Positions 38,280-52,439 of a stretch of DNA of 64,000 bases are shown here, piece after piece; the first letter of the stretch is position 1; each line of letters starts with the position of its first letter. Below the pieces are notes generated by a model, which ran no database searches, was not told the DNA's origin, and worked only from the letters and a program-made list of their open reading frames with translations. This DNA comes from Muscardinus avellanarius (lineage: Eukaryota; Chordata; Mammalia; Rodentia; Gliridae): NCBI GenBank assembly GCA_963383645.1, contig OY726562.1, positions 1,555,001-1,619,000 of the forward strand. Reading direction: 5' to 3'. A program made the translations under genes and the position numbers.

Positions 38280-39930
38280 TGTAAGTGAGGTGACAGAAAA
38301 TATGGAGAGAATGCCGCCAGAACGCATGGTGCTCCTGACAAAAGACGAGCCAGTGGAGCGGGCACTGAGGGGTGAGTATGAGTTTGCTGGGAGGCAGAGC
38401 CGGAGGCCGGAGGCCGCATTTTGAGAAGGAAGCCCTGTTAAGTCCTCTTACTCCCGAGACCGCAGGGACGAGCCTGGCCGAAGTGCCCTTTAAGCTGGCC
38501 TACTCCATGACTTTCCTATATATTTTTTCATACATATGCGATTTACATAGAGGCGTCCTAGTGTAACCCGAGACTCATTTACCTGGGGACTGCTGTCTTG
38601 GCCTGGATCCTTTGTGCATCTCAGTGTTGCCTGACAGGGCTGTTTTGACAAGAACATTAGACCCGTCAGGTACGTTTTGGTTGGTCAATCAGGGCTGGGC
38701 AAGAGGTGAGCAGCCAGGGGTGGGCATGACACCACTGGCCTCCCACGCCCACGGGCCAGCCCTCACCACTGAGGAGCATCCCGCCCCGGTGTCCGCCATG
38801 CTGAGGCCCAGAAGCCCCCTTTTTCTGCTAGGAAGGGAGACCTGGATTCTCCCTTGAACTACAGCAAATTCCACAAAGAGAGGAGGAAGCCCTGTCTCCC
38901 TCCTCAGCCCTGACCCGAGCCAAAAGCCCAGCCGCTGGGGCTCGGGGGCGGCGCTGAGGCTGGAGACCGGCTCTCCGCTCGAGCTGGCCTAAGTCGGCTT
39001 TGCTTTCTCTGCAGAGACGCTGTGGAGCCGGAGGAGATGCTGGCGGTCAGGGGTCGTCCTGGGAAGAGAAGGCAGCACTTTAAAAATCGATTCACTGATG
39101 CTTTACCTCATACACAGAAGCCCCAGGCCGCTTCCTCCTGCAGGGGCCGCAAGGCCAAAGCCTCTCAAGGTCAGAGGCTCGAGTCCTCTGTCCACTTACA
39201 GGCAGTAACCGGGCAGTGGACAGAGGGCCCAAGCGGGGCCCAAGCCGGCACGAGGCTTTGCGTGAATTACCCCACAGAGCTGCCCTATGGCTTGCTCTCA
39301 GGGTGGACAGTTTCTCCTGCAGAGACTCAGCCCTGCCATGAGGGAAAATCCCAAAGCCCCTCCCCAAAAGGGCGGTTGTGACCAGGGTCAGCGCTGCACA
39401 GGCAGCAGGCGGAGAGAGCCGGCTGCAGGCCCACAGCATCGATGGCCCCAGGAGCTGCTGCCAGAGGCCAAGCACACTGCTCAGAAAGCTCTACCCTCCT
39501 GGAGCAGGAGACACCTTCATACTGTTCTTCCACAAATGGCCACTTTCAGAGACCCCTGCCAGAGGGAGATTAGGGGATCGACTTCCCTCAGTCGTCCCAG
39601 ATAAGAAGAGTGCCATCCCCTAGGAACAGACATTACGTGGTTGTCCTGGACGTATCCGGCCAGTAGCCGGTGGGCAGGTGGGGTCCGGCCATGTGTGGCT
39701 CTGCTTGAGAGCTTTGGTCATGGGTGCTGAGAGGCTGGGGGGCCTCCAAGCCACCCTGCAGGTGGGGTCAGCCCCGCAGAGGAGAGCCTGTTGCCTAGCT
39801 AGTTAGCAAGGCATCAGCAGAGAGGGCGGGATCGATGGAACTAAAGCTCGCGTCCACCCACCCGTGCCTCCTTCGTGAACACTTTCCACGCACACAGCAA
39901 GAACCAAGGGGCTGTGAATAGCGATTTTCT
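38280..39930. other. Unique sequence, no gene seen
   Basis: GC-moderate sequence with several short open frames. None has domains or convincing splice sites, and no repeats are recognised. Confidence 0.4.
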
Positions 39931-39934
39931 ATTG

Positions 39935-40168
39935 TTATTTATTTATTTATCTATTAATTTATATTTTGCAGTACTAGGGATGGAACCCAGGGGCACTCTA
40001 TTTCTGAGCTACACACCCAGCTCCATTTTTTTTATTCTTTATTTTGAAACAGGGTCTCACTGAGTTGCAAAGGGCCTCACTAAATAGCTGAGGCTGTCCG
40101 CGAACCGCAATCCTCCTGTCTCAGCCTCCCAGATGCTGGGATTACAAGTGTGCGCCACCACACCCAGC
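39935..40168 (-). mobile_element. B1-dID-like SINE with (TTTA)n tail
   Basis: TTTATTTATTTATC tail, AGTACTAGGGATGGAACCC, full reverse body ending CACCACACCCAGC. Confidence 0.92.
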
Positions 40169-40304
40169 AGGATTTCTCCTCTTAAAGAGCCATCTTTCAC
40201 CCGGTAACAATTCCAAATACTTCTGTCCCAGACTCCAGTAACAATGCCTTGTTCTGGAGGAACACACTCTTATTTATTTCACACACTCTGATTTAAACGT
40301 TCCT

Positions 40305-40520
40305 TAGCCGGGTGTGGTGGCACACGCTTGTAATCCCAGTAATTGGGAGGCTGAGATAGGAGGATTGCAATTCCCGGCCAGCCTCAGCTACTTAGTGAGG
40401 CCCTCGGCAACTTAGTGATATCCTGTTTCAAAAATAAATAATAAGGAAATAGAACTGGGAATGTAGTTCGGAGGTAGAATGCGCCGTAGCTTCAATCCCC
40501 AGTTCTGGAAGAAAAAAAAA
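40305..40520 (+). mobile_element. B1-dID-like SINE
   Basis: AGCCGGGTGTGGTGGCACAC, AAAAATAAATAATAAGG linker, right half GAACTGGGAATGTAGTTCGG, A-tail. Confidence 0.9.
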
Positions 40521-40971
40521 AGCCTTTCCTTAGGTGCCACAAAAATTGTCTGCCCTGATTCTCCGCTTTTCCTAGTCGTGAGTTGGCAGGAGACCCTGCT
40601 AATTCTGGCCCTGGTTTGCTCACAGCAGCCTCACTCGGTGCCTGTTGCCCTGTGCTACTTCAGCGGCTCTCCTCTGACCCACTGGATTCATCTCTTAACC
40701 CATTAGCTGCGGTACGGAAAAATCCTGCCATGGAGAAAGAAGCCCCACGGAGCGGGAGAAGGAACTGTTTTTGCAGGAGGAGCCGCGATCCCTCCCCTCA
40801 GCCGCTGCTTCCATGTCTGCTCGGCTCCCTCCGGACACGGTCAAGTTCTGGGGTGCTCTGGCCAACAACGCCCTCGCAGGGATCCCAACCCTCCCTTCTC
40901 ATATTCTGCATCTGCAAACCTGGCGGCTGCCTCCGCCTCGAAGTGTGGACTCGGAATTTGACTCTCCCTGT

Positions 40972-40985
40972 GCGCCCCCTAGTGC
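40972..40985 (-). promoter_or_regulatory. CTCF-like motif
   Basis: On the minus strand GCACTAGGGGGCGC matches the CTCF core at 13 of 14 positions (only the first base differs). It is the best such match noticed here. Occupancy is unknown. Confidence 0.45.
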
Positions 40986-41227
40986 AACTCCGTGAGCGCC
41001 GGCCAGGGGACACGCAGTGCGTGGTGCTTCTGCAGGCCGTCTGTGTCCGTGCCCCGACATCTGCCCGCACCGCCACCTTGGGGCACCTCTGTCTGATGCT
41101 GTGGTCCAGGGCCTAGGGACGCAGGAACGGCCCTGCCCCTCTCACCCCCGGTGCCACCTGGGGAAGCTGTGGACAATTATCACGGGATACCTAAGGGTGA
41201 GCTTTAAGGGGCCGAGCTCTGGCTCAG

Positions 41228-41418
41228 ACCTCCAAGCTACACCCCCCAACCCCTCTTATGTCAGTTTTTTGGTTTTTTTGGTTTTTTTTTTTTTTAATAG
41301 GATCTCCCTAGGTGGCTGAGAGGCTCCCTAAATTGCTGAAGCTGGTCTTGAACCTGTGATCCTCCTGTCTCAGCCTCCCAGCACTGGGATAACAGGCATG
41401 CACCCCATGCCCGGCTTG
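41228..41418 (-). mobile_element. SINE, 3' part damaged
   Basis: Remnant of the ID-like half (CAAGCTACACCCCCCAACCCC), a T-rich stretch with TTTTTGG repeats, and a reverse left half ending GCACCCCATGCCCGGC. Confidence 0.8.
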
Positions 41419-42161
41419 AGCACTGATTTTTTTCTTTTCTTTCTTTTTTTTAGCTCTGATTTTGAAAAGCATTATCACCCACAAAACCACACTAGTTTCT
41501 CTGGATTCTTTTCCACCTCAATACCCCCACCTGGCGGCCACAAGAGCTCACAGGCCACACGGAGAGTTGTGATCAGCTCAGGACGTGTCTCCCAAGACAC
41601 AGGGCTGCAGAGTCCTCCGTCAGGACAGCGGGCTGGGCCAGGCTGGCGCCAGCTGTGCGTGGCGCCAGGGGAAGGAGCAGCAGGCTCCGCGGCGAGCGGG
41701 CCAGCCACGCGGCCCCGGGCAGCCCGGATGTCTGTGGCTTCAGGGTGGCAGCCTTTGGTAGATCAACTAGGGAATCCATCAGCAATACCCCAAGACCCCA
41801 TTTGAAGAGAGCCCTGAGTTTTGAGGCCAGATCTGAGAGGTGAAGTGAAATGCCAAGAGCAAAGCCCCTCCCCAGGACAGGGGTCTCAAGTCAGAAGCCA
41901 GGAGCAAGGCTCGGCACTCAGCACAAGGCGTGTGGAGAGGACTGGCCCCGAGCCTGGACCCCTCCTCATCACACGGCACAGCCCACAGCCCTGCCGAGGG
42001 AAGACACTTATACACAGGTGGGGAAGGATCCGTTAAAGTCAGAGCTCGCTGCGTGGAGGAAACTACGAGAATGATGAGCACGAGCCCTTCCGCTCCCGTG
42101 GCCTCCTCTCCACCTCGGACACGCGCTGGGTGGGGAGGGGCAGGGCTGCAGGGACCAAGGA

Positions 42162-42531
42162 GTGTCCTCCCTGGGCTCAGCCTCCCTGGGCACAGCCTCG
42201 CTGGGGCGCAGCCTCCCTGGGGCTCAGCCTCCCTGGGCTTACCTTCCCTAGGGCTCAGCCTCCCTGGGCACAGCCTCGCTGGGGCTCAGCCTCCCTGGGC
42301 ACAGCCTCCCTGGGGCTCAGCCTCCCTGAGCACAGCCTCCCTGGGCACAGCCTCGCTGGGGCTCAGCCTCCCTGAGCACAGCCTCCCTGAACACAGCCTC
42401 GCTGGGGCTCAGCCTCCCTGGGGCACAGCCTCCCTGGGCACAGCTGTCCTGAGGTTCAGCCTCCCTGGGGCTCAGCCTCCCTGGGCACAGCCTCCCTGGG
42501 CACAGCTGTCCTGAGGCTCAGCCTCCCTGCA
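42162..42531 (+). repeat. 15/16-bp minisatellite, over 20 units
   Basis: Units alternate between CCTCCCTGGGGCTCAG-like and CCTCCCTGGGCACAG-like or CCTCGCTGGGGCTCAG-like forms, with a few variants (GCTGTCCTGAGG). The repetitive open frame across it is not a gene. Confidence 0.93.
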
Positions 42532-42639
42532 GCAGCCTGCTGGGCTGACCCCAGAACATCACAGAGCCCCACCTTGCCCCTCTCTCTGCCCTAACCACGC
42601 ACACACATCTGTGTGCCTGTGTGCTTGTGGCTCCGTTGT

Positions 42640-43364
42640 TAGGTCTGATGGAGGACTCCTGCCTAGAATGTACAGAGAGTTTGAAAGACTTAACACCCCA
42701 GTCAGGAAACGGGCAGTTGAACTAAATGGACACTTCACAAAAGAAGAAACATAAATGGCCAGTAGATCCAGGAAAAACAGTTCAGCATCCTTCGCCCAGG
42801 GAGATGCGAACCCAAACGACGCAGAGATTTCTAACTCCAACCAGGGTGGCGAGCACGGGGAGTCAGACAACAGTCAGTGTGCGAGGACGCGGGGAGCGGG
42901 ACTCTACGCTGTTGGTGGGGTGCGAGTCAGTGCGGCTGCGCTGGGGATCGGTGGAGATCTCGGAAACGTGGCAACGGACCCACCGTTTACCACTCCTACG
43001 TTAATTTCCAAAGGGGCTAAATCAGCATATTGTAGTAATATATGCTATATGTTTATAGCAACACAGCTCACAACAGCCAAATTATGGAATAAATCTGGTG
43101 TCCATCAACAAATGAATGGATTACAAAACTGTGGGCTGTACACGTAAGGGAATTCTACTCAGCATCAAGAGGAACAAAATAATGTCATCTGCAGGAAAAT
43201 GGAGGGGCCTGGAGGACACTATGTTTAGTGAGATGAGCCCGTCCCAGAGGGTGAAGGTCCTGTGTCTTCTCTCAAATGCCAAAGCTAGGGAGTAACCAGG
43301 ACACCAGGGGGATTCTCCCACTGAAGTGTGTTTCTACGTGAGAATACAAATGTCGATCTCAATG

Positions 43365-43365
<1 letters not shown>
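42640..43365 (+). mobile_element. Diverged L1 3' end
   Basis: It contains ORF2-tail landmarks: AAAGAAGAAACATAAATGGCC, ATGGAATAAATCTGGTGTCC, AACAAATGAATGGATTACAAA, GGGCTGTACACGTAAGGGAAT. Frames are broken. It shares the type of the L1 at 29179-29980 but is older, and ends in a (GT)n tract. Confidence 0.8.

Positions 43366-43403
<38 letters not shown>
43366..43403 (+). repeat. (TG)n microsatellite
   Basis: About 19 TG units at the 3' end of the L1 fragment. Confidence 0.95.
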
Positions 43404-43404
<1 letters not shown>

Positions 43405-44180
43405 CGATCAAATCTTATTATACATCTGATAGTTCCTCTGAGCATACGCTCTCTGGGTGGAGCGCTCTAGGCCGTCTCTGTGCATCTTGAAGTTCTGAGT
43501 AGGCGCTGAAGGACTGCAGGCAACGGGGGGGGGGGGGGGATTCTGTCTTTCTTTTCAGCAGAATAAAGGACCATGTGAGAGACCGCAGCAGCTTTCTTCA
43601 CGGGTGGGATGAACTTGGTTTCTAGGACAATGTTCTCCTCAGAGGCTGGACCATTTTGTGTGGGCCAGAAAGAATGTGTTTGGCTTGAAAGTGCTAACCT
43701 GAACTGCATCCAGAAGGAGAAATGCCCAGATAAAGCTATGTGCATTCAAGAAATCCCAGATTTCACAGTAGCCCAAGACTAAGAAGTCTTGGTTAAAAAA
43801 AACAGTGACTTTGGGTGTCTCTAGCTGAGCTGGTCGATTAAAGGCTGTGAGTCCAATAGACCTGAAATGTCAGCAAAGGGTGAGAGGTCGGCTCGGACCA
43901 AAGACATGATGAAGGATGAAACGGTAGGACAAGTTTGTCCTCACAAAGCTCCGGCTAACGCGTCCTGAGCTGGCGCCCCAGGCGGCAAGGTGTTTGAGAA
44001 GTACTCTCATCTGCATTTTCTAGTCCAGGGACTCACTGCCGCCGGGCCAGGCCCTGGAGTTGGGGTGGATCAGCACTGCCCTCCGACAGCAGGATTTGCT
44101 GGTGGGTAAGGGTCAAATTCACAAGCTAGACACGGAAATCATCATGAGGTCATTTCAGTTGGAAATAAAAGAGAAGAAAA
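43404..44180. other. Unique sequence, no gene seen
   Basis: It includes a G-run of 13 at about 43526-43538. No coding signal or repeat family is recognised. Confidence 0.4.
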
Positions 44181-44189
44181 GTTTTAAAA

Positions 44190-44370
44190 AATTGATAATG
44201 GGGATGGAACCCAGGAGTGTTCTACCGCCAAGCTATACTCTCCGAACCCTGTTTTATTTTTCATTTTGAAACAGACTCTCACTAAGCTGCCGAGGCTGGC
44301 CTCAAACCCGAGATCTTCCTGCCTCCGCCTTTCGAGTGCTGGGATTACAGCAGTGCCCCACCTCGCCCCC
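44190..44370 (-). mobile_element. SINE without T-tail
   Basis: GATAATGGGGATGGAACCC, linker TTTTATTTTTCATTTTGAAA, reverse left half ending GTGCCCCACCTCGCCC. Older copy. Confidence 0.8.
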
Positions 44371-44688
44371 CAAGAAGTAAACTTCTCCTGAGAGAGGCAT
44401 CTCGTCTGGCATCAGGGTCATTCAGAGGCCTCGCCGGGCACAGAGACAAGCCGCTGTGGTGTCTGGTGACTCAGCCGCAGGAAAGCTGTCATCCAGGAGC
44501 CTCCCCTCCCCGCTCCTGCCCCCGCCAAGGCCAGAGCTCCGGGGCTCACAGCAGTAGAGGAGGGTATGGATGGAACCGTGCGTCTCGTCTCGGGGAGGCG
44601 AATGGCGGATGGAGCAGGTGTGAAGAGGTGCGGAAGGTCTAGGTTTAAAAATAGTTCATGAGCCTGTAGGAGCGGAGTCATCTGAACA

Positions 44689-44702
44689 CCACCTAGTGGC
44701 GC
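44689..44702. promoter_or_regulatory. CTCF-like motif
   Basis: The minus strand of CCACCTAGTGGCG contains CCACTAGGTGG, the conserved half of the CTCF core. Matches are about 12 of 14 on either strand, because the site is nearly palindromic. Confidence 0.3.
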
Positions 44703-45057
44703 CCAGGATTCCGCCGGGGTGGAGAGGAGACTCCAGGCATAAGGCCAGTTCCTTCAACTCCACCCTCCCCGCCACATGCCACTGTGCCCTCTGGCTCACG
44801 GGCGGAGCTGGTTTGGGGTGGGGCATCGGACATCGGTCCTGCGGTCCTGAGCACAGCCAGGGAATCCTAGGAAGACTCCAGTTCACAGCTTAGGCCTTCC
44901 ACACACCGCTGTTGGCCTGGACCATGTGACTAGGCTTCTGACTCTGTTTCTTTGCTTAGTTCTCAAATCCAGCGCGTCCTAAAAGGTCCACCTTTGTTCT
45001 AGTCCACTGGGTTTGGCTTCCTTTAGCTCCAGTCACCAGCTCAGTCAACAGCGCGAT

Positions 45058-45071
45058 CACCAGGAGGCGGT
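45058..45071 (+). promoter_or_regulatory. CTCF-like motif
   Basis: TCACCAGGAGGCGG matches the CTCF core at 12 of 14 positions. Weaker than the 6.0- and 41.0-kb sites. Confidence 0.25.
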
Positions 45072-45239
45072 GTCACCAGTGCCTGCACACCTGCTATTGC
45101 CTGCCGAAAGGTCCACGAGCTCAACACTGCCTTTGCAGACTGCATTGGTTAGCGCTAAGACACTTCCTGGGCCCCGTCAGCTCAAGGACTCAACTTCCTT
45201 TCTCTCCCTCTCAGAGTCTTCCGGAACCACAGACAAGTT

Positions 45240-45690
45240 CTCTTGAGTCATACAAAGAAATGCCATGGGTATAGGAAGACATGGCTCCCAGCTGGTGTCT
45301 GACCAAACCTCATGATGGGGAAATACGATCTGCCTGGCAGGACAGCCAGGCGAATGATTAGCTGGTGGAAAAACCTAAGCGCTGTGTCTTGAGTAATAAG
45401 GCCAAGTTGGACTGGTGATAGGGAGGAGTTGGCACCTATAAGACTTGCCCAAAATTGAACCACAATCGCCAAATGCCAGGACACAGAAGCCACAGACTTA
45501 GCCAAGTTGTGGCTACATAGAAGAGTTAACAATGTCAACTATACCTCAATACAGCTATGATAATGAGTCCTAAAAAGCATTTTAACATCTCTTTACAACT
45601 AAGCTATTATTAAGGCAAAAGCAAACAAAAATGAGATACTGACAATGGAAAAAATCAGGGGAATAGAAAACGCTGGCGGAGCATGCAGCG
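45240..45690. other. Unique sequence, no gene seen
   Basis: No recognised repeat and no coding signal. Confidence 0.4.
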
Positions 45691-45717
45691 CAGCTAGGGG
45701 AGTGCGGATGTGCTCAG

Positions 45718-45918
45718 AACACAGGAGCCAGCGTGCCGCGCGCCTGTGCCTCCAGTACCCGGGGGCCGGGCAGGAGGGTCGCAGGTTCAAGGCCAGCTTC
45801 CGCAACTTAGTGAGACCTTCAGCAACTTACTGAGACCCTGTTTCAAAATTAAAAAAAGATAAAGGGCTGGGGCGTAGCTCAGAGGTAGAATGCCCTGGAT
45901 TCAAGCCCCAATATGAAG
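45718..45918 (+). mobile_element. Diverged B1-dID-like SINE
   Basis: Degraded start (GCCGCGCGCCTGTGCCTCCAG), CAGGTTCAAGGCCAGC, linker AAAATTAAAAAAAGATAAAG, right half GGCTGGGGCGTAGCTCAG. Confidence 0.8.
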
Positions 45919-46034
45919 TAGAGAGACAGAGGGAGGGAGGGAGGGTGGGAGAGAGAGATTGGTTAAGAAAATTATACTGCTTTTACATATAAGATATTAT
46001 AGCACAGTTAAAAAGAGGCAACCATATGTGCACA

Positions 46035-46140
46035 ATTTAAGCTCCTTGAAGGAAGGAGCCATTTTCTCCTCATGAGTGCAGCCTGAGTAACTGCAGTTGT
46101 GCCTGGTACTTAATGACTGTTGGCTGAGTGACTGAATAAG
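46035..46140 (+). mobile_element. L2/MIR-like 3' fragment
   Basis: AAGCTCCTTGAAGGAAGGAGCC then GTGCCTGGTACTTAATGACTG and GACTGAATAAG fit the conserved end of ancient L2/MIR elements. Confidence 0.45.
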
Positions 46141-46160
46141 AGGAGAGATGTTACATTTTT

Positions 46161-46337
46161 ATTTTGGTGGTGCTGGGGTTCCTGGAAGCCCTTCTACTTT
46201 CTGTCTACACTCCCAGACCTATTTTATTTTTTGAAACAGGGTCTCTTAAGCCAGCGCGGCTGGCTTCGAACCTGCGCGATCCTCCTGTCTCCGCCTCCCA
46301 AGCACGGGGATTACAAGCCTGCGCCACCACGCCCAGC
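46161..46337 (-). mobile_element. Hairpin-type SINE with 17-bp TSD
   Basis: Flanked by AGAGATGTTACATTTTT (46144-46160) and AGAGATATTACATTTTT (46338-46354), one mismatch. Stem AAGCCAGC-GCG-GCTGGCTT. Confidence 0.95.
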
Positions 46338-46559
46338 AGAGATATTACATTTTTTGAAACAAGAAAAAAAAGACAATGTGTTTATTGTTTGCCTTTTATT
46401 ACATAATAAAGATGGGAAGACATGTGCATTAACATATATTACATAAGTCTAGAAAGACACATAAGAGTCTGGAAAGATACAAGTATGTGATGAGAGCCGA
46501 GGGGAAGATTCGACCACTTTATGTTCCTGAGCATAAATAAAAGTTTTCCAAGAGAAGGA

Positions 46560-46760
46560 ATGAAAATAGACACACACAAAAAGTCAGGAATTGAAGAATG
46601 CCCCAGTAGACAAATGGACAAGATATGAAAGTCAGCTCATAAAAGAACAAAGAGAAATTATCAATGTTCAAACTAACAACAAATGCCAGGATAAACAACA
46701 GATTATCCCCTTCCACCTACCACGTCTATAAATGAGAAGACCCTCAAAACGCAGAGATGA
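46560..46760 (+). mobile_element. Old L1 fragment
   Basis: CCAGTAGACAAATGGACAAG, AGCTCATAAAAGAACAAAG and AATGTTCAAACTAACAACAAATG follow the L1 ORF2 3' region in sense, highly diverged. Confidence 0.4.
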
Positions 46761-46849
46761 CCTGGGCAGAGAGACGCGGGCGCGCTGGCTTACTGTGGGT
46801 GGCCGTGGACACGCACCTGTCCTTTCCGGAGGCCAAGGCGGCCTTCGAC

Positions 46850-47520
46850 AATTTTTAACACAATGTACAGGAAAGTCGCATCCCTTACCATATGAAATTT
46901 AGGACTGGCTCTTCTAGATCTGTGAAGAAGGACATTGATATCTTGATAGGGATGGCACTGACTCTAGCCACTTTTGGTAGAAAGGCCATTATGGTATTAA
47001 TTCTGCCTATCAAGAGCAAGGGAGATCTTCCGTCTTCTAAGATCTTCTTCAGTTTCTTTCTGTGGTGTTTTATCATTTTCATTGTAGAGGTCTTTTATTT
47101 CCTTGGTTCAATTTATGCATAGTTATTGTTTCTGAGATTATTGTGAATGAAATTACTTTCTGGATTTTTTCAGTGGATTCACGGTTGGCATACAGAAGAG
47201 CCACTGGGGTTTTTTAGAAGGATTTCTAGGAGGATTTTGGAAGGATTTTGCATCTCGCTACTTTGCTGAATTTGTCAGTCAGCTCTAGCAGGCTTTTGGG
47301 GAGCTTTTGGTCTTCTAAATAAGGATCGTGTCATCTGCATAGAGACATAATTTCAGTTCTTCTTTTCTCCTTTGAGCTCCTTTGGTATCCTTCTCTTGCC
47401 TGATCACTTTGGCAAGAGTCTCGAGGACTGTGTCAAAAAGGAGCGGTGAGAGCTGTCATTTCTGTCTTGTTTCTGATTTTAAAGGGAACTCCCACAGGCG
47501 AGGAAGGAAGAGAAAGACCG
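46850..47520 (-). mobile_element. L1 ORF2 fragment
   Basis: The minus strand encodes pieces of L1 ORF2 downstream of the reverse-transcriptase core: LLIGRINTIMAFLPK, SAIPIKISMSFFTDLE and LNFIW. Several frame breaks. No 3' end or poly-A, so it is internal or truncated at both ends. Confidence 0.85.
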
Positions 47521-47784
47521 CCTTACTAATGTAGTTTTAAAAACTCTTCTTTACCTCACATGGTAAAGACCTAGTAAATAATAGACCAAGTAAAAGTCAA
47601 AGGTATACTTTTACCTTAGAAGAGGCTTTTTTGTTATGTTTGGAGACAAACATTTCTTAGAGAAAACACAGGAAACAATTAGAAAATAAAGGGGTAAGTT
47701 CAACTTCAAAGATAAAATACATGTTCAAAAAGCATTGCTAAGAAAATGAGTAGGCTAGTCACAAACTGGGAGAAATGTTTGTGA

Positions 47785-47832
47785 GATATATCTATATATA
47801 GATATAGATAGATAGATAGATAGATAGATCTA
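47785..47832 (+). repeat. (TATA/GATA)n tract
   Basis: TATATC/TAGATA units followed by (GATA)n, adjoining the palindrome. Confidence 0.9.
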
Positions 47833-47844
47833 TTTATCTATATA

Positions 47845-47897
47845 TCTTGACGTCTCCTTGTTATCTTTTTTAAAAAGATAACAAGGAGATGTCAAGA
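47845..47897. repeat. Near-perfect palindrome (hairpin)
   Basis: Arms 47846-47870 and 47872-47896 are reverse complements over 25 bp with one mismatch (GACGTC versus GATGTC), around a single central T. One further base pairs outside. Confidence 0.95.
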
Positions 47898-48065
47898 ATT
47901 TCTATAACCCAATAGAAGAAAACCCCAAAGAGGGGACTTGCAGAGAAATAAGGTACAAGTGGCGATCAGTATGGAAAAACACTACCTGGAAAAAGACTTA
48001 CTCTAAAACCACCACAACCCTCATATTTCCCAAACTTTGAGCATAATGGAAGAATCATTTAATTT

Positions 48066-48245
48066 AATTTTACTAGTACTTGGAATTGAACCTAAGGACA
48101 TTTTATATCCAAAATATGCCCCCAGCCCCTTTTTTAACTTCATTTTTTAACTTTGAAACAAGGTCTCACTAGGTTGCTGAGGCTGGCCTTGAACCTGCAA
48201 TTCTGTCTCAGCTGAGAATATAGGCTGCCATGTGCCGCCATGCTG
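48066..48245 (-). mobile_element. Old SINE
   Basis: AGTACTTGGAATTGAACCTAAG, linker TTTTAACTTTGAAACA, reverse left half ending GTGCCGCCATGCTGG. Strongly diverged. Confidence 0.75.
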
Positions 48246-48439
48246 GTATAATATTTTAAAAGGATACCATTAATTGGCATATAGACTTTTCCATTAGAAA
48301 GACAACGTGGCATAAAAATGGTTTCTCTATCTAGTAATCTCACCCTAAAAAAAATCTTAACAAACCTTTACAAACCTTTAAGTAATACTAACCCACCCCA
48401 GAAACAAAATCACACAGAAAACTGAGTTACATATAATTA

Positions 48440-48890
48440 TTTATTTTTTATTTCACAGCCCTTTTTAAAAAATATAAATCACTAAGTATTTTGAAAAACA
48501 CACATAGAGTGATCATTTAACGGCCACAACAGTACAAAACAAAATAGCGCAGAATGAGGCTCCCAGGAGACAGGTGAGCTGCATGGGGTCCCCTGATGCA
48601 CAGAAGCACCCCCCTAAGAAGCCAGCTGCCGCGCCAGCCAGCCCCCAGGCCCAGTCGCCACTAAAACCCAGGAAAGGCTGTCCCCAGGAGACCACTCCGT
48701 TCACATCCTGCATGTAGTCCCCAAGTACCACGCCCTCTTCCTCCCGAGACAGGTCCGATGTCGGAGCACAGCAGACGTGGCCACGGCCACCAGCGCACCA
48801 GTGGCCCGTCCCTCTCCCTCTAGTTCCAAACCATAAGAAAGAGCAGACGCGGACCATGCTGCCTGTGTGGAGCCAGGACTCCCGTGTGGT
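48440..48890 (-). other. Possible distal 3' exon (SMIM43 transcript)
   Basis: The minus strand carries two adjacent AATAAA signals (48452-48447 and 48445-48440) after an AT-rich stretch, and a more GC-rich part with a 114-codon open frame (48857-48513). No A-tail or retrocopy signs were found. It lies about 5.3 kb downstream of the SMIM43 stop, where a spliced 3' UTR exon could sit. The frame has a hydrophobic C-terminus but no recognised homology and may be chance. Confidence 0.25.
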
Positions 48891-49050
48891 TATTTACATT
48901 GAAATTAAACTTAAGTCAAACCTAAATTTACTTCCTCCATTGCACTAGCCATATTTCGAGTGCTGACTGGCCGCGCGTGACTGGCGGGCACCATATTGGC
49001 CACCGCAGACAGAGAACGTTTCCGTCATCGCAGGCAGCTCCTGTGGACAT
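48885..49050 (+). mobile_element. hAT/Charlie-type DNA transposon relic
   Basis: TTGCACTAGCCATATTTCGAG, GTGACTGGCGGGCACCATATT, AGAACGTTTCCGTCATCGCAGG and CTCCTGTGGACA follow a common ancient non-autonomous hAT (MER-type) end. The family name is not certain. Confidence 0.5.
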
Positions 49051-49299
49051 CCCTGGGAGTGGGAAGTGTTTCTTCTCGAGCTGCTTCTCCTCTCTCCGGG
49101 ATGTGGGCTGCGCGTAGAAGCTGCTTTGCTCGGCGGTTCTCCCAGGATATCCCTGGATGGGGGAGGGGGGGAGATGCAGAGGAAGTACACTAGTCTTCCT
49201 TTTTACTTTTCTCTTTGCCTTTCTTTCCTGTGTAGGAAAGGTGTGGCCTTTCGTGGGGATCAAGTACAGAAACCTAGATTCCACTAAAATCTAATTAAC

Positions 49300-52422
<3,123 letters not shown>

Positions 52423-52439
52423 AAGAGGGCAGGAACACC

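Larger units (their letters stand above)
47560..48050 (+). mobile_element. Old L1 fragment with palindrome insertion
   Basis: CAAAAAGCATTGCTAAGAAAA, CACAAACTGGGAGAAATGTTT and AATTTCTATAACCCAATAGAAG match the pattern of old L1 ORF2 sense sequence. A (GATA)n and palindromic stretch at 47785-47897 interrupts it. Confidence 0.6.

Noticed and set aside
37931..38419. Frames running through the N stretch
   Set aside because: They are artefacts of unknown bases in the assembly gap.
42130..42514. Repetitive protein-like frame (Ser-Leu-Gly/Pro-rich)
   Set aside because: Direct translation of the 15/16-bp minisatellite.
48513..48857. 114-codon minus-strand frame with hydrophobic C-terminus as a protein gene
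   Set aside because: No recognised homology and a Gly/Trp/Cys-rich composition typical of chance frames. Kept only as part of a possible 3' UTR exon.
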